A stretch of 64,000 nt of DNA from Streptomyces sp. TRM68416 (GTDB lineage: Bacteria > Actinomycetota > Actinomycetes > Streptomycetales > Streptomycetaceae), in NCBI RefSeq assembly GCF_014596915.1, contig NZ_JACVWU010000010.1, forward strand, positions 62,001-126,000, in the 5' to 3' direction. This document shows, in pieces, positions 55,329 to 63,100 of the stretch. The stretch's first letter is position 1; every line of letters begins with the position of its first letter. The notes under the pieces are model-generated. The model searched no databases and had not been told where the DNA came from. It was given only the letters and a program-made list of their open reading frames with translations. Made by a program: the position numbers and the translations under genes.

Positions 55329-55733
55329 GTGAAGATCGGCGAACTGGCAGATCGGACCGGAGCGAGCGTGCGAGCGTTGCGCTATTACGAGGAGAAGGGC
55401 GCCCTCACCCCGGACCGGACCCCCAGCGGATACCGAATCTTCGCCGACTCCGACATCCACAAGGTCGCGCACATCCAGACCCTGCTCGCCGCAGGTGTCG
55501 GCATGGACCTCATCGGCGAAATCCTGGCGTGCCTGTCCGGCGAGTCGCTGCTGCTGGACGGCTGCCGGGAACGTCTCGAAGCAGAGCATCGCCGGATCAC
55601 CGGCGACATCGACCGACTCGTCCACACCCGATCGCTGCTGGACGAGTTGCTCGCCACCACTCGCGGCCCCGCTCGACGAGACACTGCTGAGCCATCCGTC
55701 GCGTCACCGACCTCTCAACAGCTAGACGAGTAG
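55329..55733 (+). CDS. MerR-family transcriptional regulator
   Basis: This 134-residue regulator has the MerR winged HTH MKIGELADRTGASVRALRYYEEKGALTPDRTPSGYRIFADSDIHKVAHIQTLLAAGVGMDLIGEILACL and a dimerisation helix (RLEAEHRRITGDIDRLVHTRSLLDELL), with a short tail and no metal-binding Cys cluster. It is divergent from the DHA1 exporter and presumably activates it when a drug or ligand binds. The GTG start has no strong ribosome site. Confidence 0.9.
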   Translation: MKIGELADRTGASVRALRYYEEKGALTPDRTPSGYRIFADSDIHKVAHIQTLLAAGVGMDLIGEILACLSGESLLLDGCRERLEAEHRRITGDIDRLVHTRSLLDELLATTRGPARRDTAEPSVASPTSQQLDE

Positions 55734-55740
55734 TTCCGAT

Positions 55741-56290
55741 GTGGCTCAGTGGTCGTATGCGATCAACCTGAGCTCGGACACGCCCGACCGCACCCGCGAG
55801 GCGGCGGGCCACGGCGCCGCGTTCCTCACCGGAGGTGTCATGGCCCCGGCGCCGACGGTCGGCACCGAGGCGTCCTACGTCTACTACAGCGGCCCCGAGC
55901 AGGTGATGGAGCGGCACCGGCCGGCGCCGACACCGATCGGCACACCGAAGTACCTCGGCACCGACCCGGGCCTCGCCCAGATGATGTACCAGGCCCGACT
56001 CGCGGTGTTCCTCACCACCTTGTCGTCGCTGATGCACGCCACGGCCACGCTGGGCAGCGCAGGGCTGAAGGCCGCGGATGTGCTGCCGGAACTGATCGCC
56101 ACCGCCGACTCGATCGGCGAGATACTGAGGGCCGGCGAAGAGAGTCCCGGAACCGCGCTGGACGCCGGAGAACATCCCGGTGACCTCAGCACGGTCACCA
56201 TGATGGGTGCGACGTCCGACCACATCGTCGCGTCCAGCGCGGCGATCGGCCTCGCATCCCAGAACCGCGCTGAATCCCGACTCCGGCCGC
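55741..56290 (+). pseudogene. imine reductase/6PGDH-like oxidoreductase remnant
   Basis: The frame reads INLSSDTPDRTREAAGHGAAFLTGGVMAPAPTVGTEASYVYYSGPEQVMERHRP, then GTPKYLGTDPGLAQMMYQARLAVFLTTLSSLMHATATLGSAGLKAADVLPELIATADSIGEILRAGEESPGTALDAGEHPGDLSTVTMMGATSDHIV. This is the middle and C-terminal helical domain of NAD(P)-binding imine-reductase-type enzymes. The N-terminal Rossmann fold is absent, a few residues are missing after TREAA, and the C-terminus drifts into unrelated sequence near 56270. It is not a functional enzyme. Confidence 0.8.
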
Positions 56291-56449
56291 GTGGTCTCAC
56301 AGTCGCCCGCCGGGCCCCGGCTCCCTCCTCGCGCCCGTTCCCGACTCCGTCCGCCAGGCGTTCCGGCAGTTCCTCGGGCCCCACTCCCTCCACCAGGACG
56401 AACCCGCAGGACGTGCGGCTGTTGCCCGGGTCCGGCCAATCCTGGGTCC

Positions 56450-56499
56450 GTTGCGAAAGTCCCGTCGTCCGCCCGAAGGGCAGGCGGGGCTTTCGCAAC
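56450..56499. terminator. long hairpin terminator
   Basis: GTTGCGAAAGTCCCG (56450-56464) and CGGGGCTTTCGCAAC (56485-56499) pair at 14 of 15 positions, and the loop region (CCGCCC/GGGCAGG) pairs further. It lies 20 bp beyond the DUF6214 stop on the minus strand and likely terminates that gene. Confidence 0.75.
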
Positions 56500-56518
56500 A
56501 GGCCCTCCAGCCGCACGT

Positions 56519-57061
56519 TCAGCGGCGGGCGTGGCGGGGTGTCAGGAAGCCCGCGTCGCGTGCCTGGGCGATCAGCCTGAGTGACTTGCGGCGGCTGTGT
56601 CCCGTCGCGCACATCACCGCGAGGACCGGGTCGAAGCCGTCCTCCTGGGCGGCGCGGTACTCCTGGGCGACCAGCCAGCGCCCCTCGACGCCCCGCGGCC
56701 AGGCGGGCCGGGCACGCCGCGCCCCGCCGTACGCCTCGACGGCCTCCCCCGCCTCGTCCGCCTCCTCCATGGGCTCGGCCGGGAGTCCGCACGCCTCGAA
56801 CAGCGGTTCCTCGATCCAGTCGGCGAGCTCCGTCAGATCGTGGAGGGAGAGCGCCGGCTGGGCCCGTACGTCCTCGATGGAGAGGCGTCCCTCGGAGACC
56901 ACCGCGACGGCCTCGACTCGGGCTCCATCGGTGAACGCCAGTCTGACCTGGAACCACGACGTTGCGCCGTCGCCCTCCTGCACTTCCCACGCGGGCCAGA
57001 CGGACACCGTGCCGTCCGACGGACAGCGATCAGAAAGATTAAGAAACGATGCTTCTAGCAC
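56519..57061 (-). CDS. DUF6214 protein
   Basis: This 180-residue protein has WFQVRLAFTDGARVEAVAVVSEGRLSIEDVRAQPALSLHDLTELADWIEEPLFEACG, then YRAAQEDGFDPVLAVMCATGHSRRKSLRLIAQARDAGFLTPRHARR at the C-terminus. I recognise this as the DUF6214 family of streptomycetes, with an unknown function. The C-terminal HSRRKSLRLIAQARDAG segment looks like a helix-turn-helix and may bind DNA or a partner. A GTG start at 57061 is likely but not certain. Confidence 0.75.
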   Translation of the reverse strand: MLEASFLNLSDRCPSDGTVSVWPAWEVQEGDGATSWFQVRLAFTDGARVEAVAVVSEGRLSIEDVRAQPALSLHDLTELADWIEEPLFEACGLPAEPMEEADEAGEAVEAYGGARRARPAWPRGVEGRWLVAQEYRAAQEDGFDPVLAVMCATGHSRRKSLRLIAQARDAGFLTPRHARR

Positions 57062-57209
57062 ACACGCAACGTAACCGCATGATCACTTTCCATACGAACG
57101 GACACGCACGGCCGTGCCGCGCCTGCACCCTGTCAGCGCAGCACCGGCGGTGCCATGCTGGATAACACCAGCGATCTCCTGTAGGTCCCCCTCGGGTGAG
57201 GAGTTCCGC

Positions 57210-58553
57210 GTGCTGCATGTCGCCGTCATCGGCTCAGGGCCGAGCGGGTGCTACACCGCCCAGAGCCTCGTACAGCAGGACCCGCACGTAGTCGTCGACG
57301 TCCTGGACCGTCTGCCCTGCCCGTACGGTCTGGTGCGCTACGGCGTCGCGCCGGACCACGAGAAGATCAAGTCCCTCCAGAACAACCTGCGCACCGTGCT
57401 GGAGCACGAGCGCGTGCGGTTCCTGGGAGGTGTGCAGGTGGGCGGGGCCGGACTGCCGGCCGCCCGGCTGCGGGAGCTGTACCACGCCGTCGTGTACTGC
57501 GTGGGCGCCGCCACCGACCGGCATCTGCAGATTCCCGGTGAGGATCTGCCGGGCAGTTGGTCGGCGACCCAGTTCGTGTCCTGGTACAGCGCCCATCCGG
57601 ACGCCGTGGACGACGGTTTCCTGCGCGGCGCCCGGTCGGCGGTGGTGATCGGCATCGGCAACGTCGCGGTGGACGTCGCGCGCATGCTGGCCCGGGGCCC
57701 GGCGGAGCTGAGCCCGACGGACGTGCCGCAGGCGGCGCTGGAGGCGCTGGCCGCGAGCCGGGTGTCCGACATCAGCATGGTGGGGCGGCGCGGCCCCTCG
57801 CAGGCACGGTTCACCACCAAGGAACTGCGGGAACTGGGTTCCCTGCCGGACACCGCGGTCAGTGTCGACCCGGCGGAGGCGGCGCTGGACCCGGCCTGGT
57901 CCGACCCCTCGGGACTGCCCTCGGCACAGCGCAGGAACGTCGAGGTGCTGCGCGGCTGGACCGAGGCACCGGCGGCGGACGCGCCGCACCGGATGCGGCT
58001 GCGCTTCTTCCTGCGGCCGGTGGAACTGCTGGCCGACGGGGGGCGCGTGGGCGCGGTGCGCTTCGAGCGGACGGTGCCGGACGGGCAGGGCGGGGTCACC
58101 GGCACCGGCCAGTACGAGGAGATCGAGGCGCAGTTGGTGCTGCGTTCGGTGGGCTACCGCGGCGTGCCGCTGGAAGGGCTGCCCTTCGACCCGGCGAGCG
58201 GGACGGTGCCGAACCTGGCCGGACGTGTGCTGCGCGACGGTGTGGTCATGCCGGGCGAGTACGTCGCCGGCTGGATCAAGCGCGGCCCCACCGGTGTCAT
58301 CGGCACCAACCGGCCGTGCGCCAGGGAGACGGTGACCTCGCTGATCGAGGACGCCGCCGAACTCGTACGCAGGGACGTGCCGGAGGATCCGCTGGCGGCG
58401 CTGCGGGACGCGGGGATCGAACCGGTGCAGTGGGCGGGCTGGCAGTCCATCGAGCGGGCGGAGGCGGCACTGGGGGCGTCGCTGGGCAGGCGTGTGGTGA
58501 AGATCCCCGACTGGCCGTCACTGCTGGAGGCGGCGGGCGGGACGTCCGTGTAG
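57210..58553 (+). CDS. FAD-dependent ferredoxin-NADP+ reductase, FprA/adrenodoxin-reductase type
   Basis: This 447-residue flavoprotein begins LHVAVIGSGPSGCYTAQSLVQQDP (FAD GxGxxG near residue 8), followed by DVLDRLPCPYGLVRYGVAPDHEKIK, the adrenodoxin-reductase signature. Next come SWYSAHPDA and VIGIGNVAVDVARMLARGPAELSPTD (NADP-binding GxGxxA), then RRGPSQARFTTKELRELG and GYVAGWIKRGPTGVIGTNR. It transfers electrons between NADPH and ferredoxin, probably for P450s or desaturases. GAGGAG precedes the GTG at 57210. Confidence 0.95.
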   Translation: MLHVAVIGSGPSGCYTAQSLVQQDPHVVVDVLDRLPCPYGLVRYGVAPDHEKIKSLQNNLRTVLEHERVRFLGGVQVGGAGLPAARLRELYHAVVYCVGAATDRHLQIPGEDLPGSWSATQFVSWYSAHPDAVDDGFLRGARSAVVIGIGNVAVDVARMLARGPAELSPTDVPQAALEALAASRVSDISMVGRRGPSQARFTTKELRELGSLPDTAVSVDPAEAALDPAWSDPSGLPSAQRRNVEVLRGWTEAPAADAPHRMRLRFFLRPVELLADGGRVGAVRFERTVPDGQGGVTGTGQYEEIEAQLVLRSVGYRGVPLEGLPFDPASGTVPNLAGRVLRDGVVMPGEYVAGWIKRGPTGVIGTNRPCARETVTSLIEDAAELVRRDVPEDPLAALRDAGIEPVQWAGWQSIERAEAALGASLGRRVVKIPDWPSLLEAAGGTSV

Positions 58554-58630
58554 GGCCCCGAAGGGCTGGGTCACCGAGCGGAAACAACGGTGAAATCAAC
58601 AAACTGTTCAAGCCGCTTACGGTCTCGCCC

Positions 58631-59974
58631 ATGACGCAAACGCACCCCGTCGACGAAGTCCCGCCCGTCCGCCAACTCGCCGCCTTCGGCCTCCAGCACG
58701 TCCTCGCGATGTACGCGGGCGCCGTCGCCGTTCCTCTGATCGTCGGCGGCGCCATGGGGCTGTCCCCGGCCGACCTGGCCTACCTGATCACCGCCGACCT
58801 CTTGGTGTGCGGTGTCGCCACGCTCATCCAGTGCATCGGCTTCTGGCGGTTCGGCGTCCGGCTGCCGATCATGCAGGGCTGCACCTTCGCGGCCGTGTCG
58901 CCGATGGTGATCATCGGTACGACGGGCGGCGGACTGCCCGCGATCTACGGCTCGGTGATCGTCGCCGGCCTGGCGATCGTGCTGCTCGCGCCGGTGTTCG
59001 GCAGGCTGCTGCGGTTCTTCCCACCGCTCGTCACCGGCACCGTGATCCTGATCATCGGCATATCGCTGCTGCCCGTCGCGGGCAACTGGGCGGCCGGCGG
59101 GGTGGGCGCGGAGGACTTCGGGGAGCCGAAGAACCTGGCGCTGGCCGCGTTCGTGCTGGCGGTCGTGGTCGGCGTGCAGCGGTTCGCGCCGGTGTTCCTG
59201 AGCCGGATCGCGGTGCTGGTCGGCATCGTGGTGGGGCTCGCGGTCGCGGTGCCGTTCGGGTTCACGGACTTCGGCGGGGTGTCGGACGCAGACTGGGTCG
59301 GCATCAGCACGCCCTTCCACTTCGGCGCGCCGACCTTCGAGGTATCGGCGATCGTCTCGATGCTGGTGGTCGCGCTGGTCTGCATGACCGAGACGACCGG
59401 TGACTTCATCGCGGTCGGCGAGATGACGGACCGCAAGGTCGACGCGCGTTCGCTCTCCGACGGCCTGCGCGCCGACGGTCTGTCGACCGTCCTCGGCGGT
59501 GTCTTCAACACCTTCCCGTACACGGCGTACGCGCAGAACGTGGGCCTGGTCGGCATGACCCGCGTGCGCAGCCGCTGGGTGGTCGCCGCCGCGGGCGGCA
59601 TCCTCGTCCTGCTCGGTCTGCTGCCCAAGCTGGGCGCGGTGGTCGCGGCGATCCCGGCGCCGGTGCTGGGCGGCGCGGGCCTGGTGATGTTCGGGACGGT
59701 GGCCGCGAGCGGTCTGCGGACGCTGGCGGAGGTCGACTTCCGGGGCAACAACAACCTGACGGTGGTGGCCGTTTCGGTCGCGATGGGTGTGCTGCCCGTG
59801 GGCGTACCGACGATGTACGACCGGTTCCCGGACTGGTTCCAGACGGTGATGCACAGCGGGATCAGCGCCGGGTGCCTGACGGCGATCGTGCTGAACCTGC
59901 TGTTCAACCACCTTCCCTCGAAGGCGGGTTCACCGGCGGCCGTGGCGGCCGAGCCGCAACGGGAGTCCCTCTGA
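58631..59974 (+). CDS. NCS2-family nucleobase:cation symporter (xanthine/uracil type)
   Basis: This 447-residue inner-membrane permease has 14 hydrophobic segments. Landmarks are FGLQHVLAMYAGAVAVPLIVGGAMGLSP, GVRLPIMQGCTFAAVSPMVII, FPPLVTGTVILIIGISLLPVA, CMTETTGDFIAVGEMT (the E-x-T-G-D motif), GVFNTFPYTAYAQNVGLVGMTRVRSR (NCS2 Asn-Thr-Phe), and APVLGGAGLVMFGTVAASGLRTL. It imports purines (xanthine, uric acid) or uracil with protons. TACGGT (58618-58623) lies 7 nt before the ATG, so it may be leaderless. The gene is monocistronic. Confidence 0.92.
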   Translation: MTQTHPVDEVPPVRQLAAFGLQHVLAMYAGAVAVPLIVGGAMGLSPADLAYLITADLLVCGVATLIQCIGFWRFGVRLPIMQGCTFAAVSPMVIIGTTGGGLPAIYGSVIVAGLAIVLLAPVFGRLLRFFPPLVTGTVILIIGISLLPVAGNWAAGGVGAEDFGEPKNLALAAFVLAVVVGVQRFAPVFLSRIAVLVGIVVGLAVAVPFGFTDFGGVSDADWVGISTPFHFGAPTFEVSAIVSMLVVALVCMTETTGDFIAVGEMTDRKVDARSLSDGLRADGLSTVLGGVFNTFPYTAYAQNVGLVGMTRVRSRWVVAAAGGILVLLGLLPKLGAVVAAIPAPVLGGAGLVMFGTVAASGLRTLAEVDFRGNNNLTVVAVSVAMGVLPVGVPTMYDRFPDWFQTVMHSGISAGCLTAIVLNLLFNHLPSKAGSPAAVAAEPQRESL

Positions 59975-59989
59975 GCGTCCCTGGCGGAT

Positions 59990-60100
59990 TCGGCTGCGGT
60001 GCGGCAGCGCCCCGAAGGGGCGCGGGGCTCCATCTGTCAGCGGCTCCGCCGCAGGGCACGACCGGCCACGACGAGTCCGCGGGCGAACGACGACACCTCA
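59990..60100. repeat. REP-type intergenic repeat with two hairpins
   Basis: GCGCCCC-GAA-GGGGCGC (60007-60023) is a perfect hairpin followed by CGGGGCTC, and GCGG/CCGC (60040-60049) is a second one, with CACGACCGGCCACGACGAG after it. I recognise this combination as a common intergenic repeat of Streptomyces chromosomes. It lies between the convergent permease and P-type ATPase genes, and the first hairpin may serve as their terminator. Confidence 0.7.
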
Positions 60101-60120
60101 CGACATCTCCGGCGGAGCGC

Positions 60121-63100
60121 TCACCGGACCAGCCTGCGCACCGTCTCCTCCAGCCGCGGCAGCGCCCGCTGTCCCGTCACCGCGAGGGCGATCGCCGCGG
60201 CCACGCCGGACCAGGCGACCGGGCCGAGCGGGGTGCAGCCGAAGAGGCGGCTGACGCCCGGGGTCTGGACCAGGGCGACCAGGGCCGCTGCCGAGCCCAG
60301 GCAGGTGGCGCGCACCAGGGGGCTGTCGCGGCGGTCGGCCAGGGTCTGGGCGAGCTGGGTACCGACCACCGCGCACAGGGCCATCGTCGTGGAGCGGCGG
60401 GCGGTGCCCGGGGTGAACCGGCCGATCAGCCAGGCCGCGACGGCGCCCAGGGTGGTGGTCAGGGCACGGTGGCGGATCTGTTCCATCAGCGGGGCGCCCA
60501 GCAGTGAGGTGCCGAGCGGCCGATCGTCGTGGCCCTCCTCGCCGTTGGGCTCCTTCTGCGGGGTGACGGCCACCGCCATCGCCGGGAAGAGGTCGGTGAA
60601 CAGGTTCACCAGGAGCATCTGGCGGGTGGACAGCGGTGCGGCTCCGGCGAGGAGCGTGCCGATGATGCCGAAGCCGACCTCGCCCGCGTTGCCGCCGATG
60701 AGGATGGCGATGGCGTCGGCGACGCTGTGCCACAGGGCGCGGCCCTCGGCGATGGCCTCGATGAGGACGGTGAGGTCGTCGTCGGTGAGCACCAGGTCCG
60801 CCGCGTTGCGGGCGGCCGCCGAGCCGCGGGCGTTGATGCCCACGCCGATGTCGGCGGCGCGGATGGCCGCCGCGTCGTTGGCGCCGTCGCCGACCATGCC
60901 GACCACCCGGCCCGCGTCCCTGAGCGCCTCGACGACCTGGAGCTTCTGCTCGGGCGCGACCCGGGCCACCACGCCCACGTCGTGCAGCATGCGGGCGCGT
61001 TCGGAGCGGTCGACGGCGGCCAGTTCGTCGCCGGTGACCACGGTCGTGTCCTCGGGCCAGCCGAGGTCCACGGCGATCGCCCGCGCGGTCTGCGGGTGGT
61101 CGCCGGTCAGCATCACCGGGCGTACGCCCTCCTCGCGCAGCCCGTGGACCAGCTCCGTGGACGTCTCGCGCGGCACGTCGGCCAGGGCGAGCAGGCCGGT
61201 GAACTCCAGGTCGTGCAGGGGTTCTTCGAGGACGTCCGGGTCCTTCTCGGTGTCGGCCGGGCGGCGTTGGGCCACGGCCAGCACGCGCAGGCCGTCGCGG
61301 GCCAGGGACTGCGCGGTCGCGGAGGCGTGTTCGGGCAGGCCGGAGCAGGCGGGCAGGATGGTCTCCGGCGCGCCCTTGACGACCAGGACGCGGACGTCGT
61401 CACCGGCGTGGCCCACGGCGGCGGCGTAGCCGCGGGCGGCCTCGAAGGGCCGGCCCTCGGTCTGCACCCACTCCGGGTCGTCGTCGACAGCGGCCAGGAC
61501 CGCCTCGTCGGTGGCGTGCACCGGCCGTTCGGAGCCGCCGTTGACCACGGGGCAGGCCCGCGCCGCGGCCCGCAGCACGGACTCGACGTCCTGGTCGCCG
61601 GGCCGCCCGGCGTTCCCCTCGGCGTCGGTGACCCGGACCAGGCGCAGCCGGTTCTCGGTGAGAGTGCCCGTCTTGTCGAAGCAGAGCGTGTCCATCCGGC
61701 CGAGCGCCTCCAGCGTGCGCGGCGCCCGCACCAGGACGCCCCGGTGGCTCAGCCGGCGTGCCGCCGCCAGTTGTGCGGCCGTGGCGACCAGCGGCAGGCC
61801 TTCCGGTACGGCGGCCACCGCCACCGCCACACCGCCGCTGACCGCCTGGCGGATCGGGGTGCCGCGCAGCAGCGCCAGGCCGGTCACCGCCGCACCGCCC
61901 GCGAAGGTCAACGGCATGGCCTTGCCGGTGAGTTCCTGGAGGCGGGCCTGGACTCCGGCGGAGGGCGGCTTGCGGGCGGCGAGGGAGACGGCCCGGGACG
62001 CCTCGGTGCGGTCGCCGGTCTCCACCACGACCGCCCGGGCCTCCCCGGCGACGACGGTCGTGCCCTCGAAGACCATGCACCGGCGGTCGGCCACGGGGGC
62101 GTGCGGGGTGGGGTCCGTCTGCTTGTCCGCGGGCAGGGATTCGCCGGTCAGCGCCGACTCGTCGACCTCCAGTCCCTCTTCCCACAGCAGGCGGGCGTCG
62201 GCGGGGACGACGTCGTCCGCCTTGAGTTCGATCACCTCGCCGGGTTTCAGCTTCGCCGCGTCCACGGTGCGCGGGTTCTCGGCGGAGTCCTCGGGCGCGA
62301 CCCGGGCCTTGCGTTTCTGCTCCGCGAGCAGCCCGGACAGCGCCCGCTCGGCGCGCAGCCGCTGCACGCCGCCCACCAGTGCGTTCAGATCGAGTGCGCC
62401 GACGACGAGCAGGGCGTCCACGGCGGACCCGAGGATCGCCGACGCGGCCGAACCGACGGCCAGCACCGGGGTGAGCGGATCGTCCAGCTCACCGCGGACC
62501 GCCCGGGCCAGCCGCCACGACCAGCGCGCCGGCGCCAGTACCGGGACGCGGCCCGCGGCCCGGGCGGCCCGCCGCAGGCCTGTCGACGCCTGCTCGGCGA
62601 CCGTGGGCCCCTCCTCGGGCGCGTCTTGCAGCCGGGACCGTACGTCCCCCGGCCGCAGGGCGTGCCAGGCCACACGCGCGCGTGGATGCGGCGCCGGGGC
62701 GGCGGCCACGCCGAGGGCGGCGCGCGCGCCGGACAACAGCGCCACCGCGGCGCTCAGGTCGACGGGGACGTGCCGCGCCCCCGGCAGGAGCCGCCGGCGG
62801 CCCCGCCGGGACTCGCCGACGGCCACGAGGAGCCCGGACAGCGCGGCACCGGACCGGGCGAGCGTCTGCGACCTGCGGCCGACCTTGCGCGCCGCGGAGA
62901 CGGAGGACAGCAGCCGCCACACATCCGCCAGGCCGCCGGGCGCCACGACGTCCGCGCCCCACACCACGGCCGCGTCGCCGTCCGCGAGCGCGACGGCCAC
63001 GTCGGAGCCCAGCAGCCCGTTCAGTACATCGTCGTCGGCCTCCGGGCCGGGCCGGGCGACGGTAACCACGCCGCCGTGCTCGCGCAGCCCCTCCACCACA

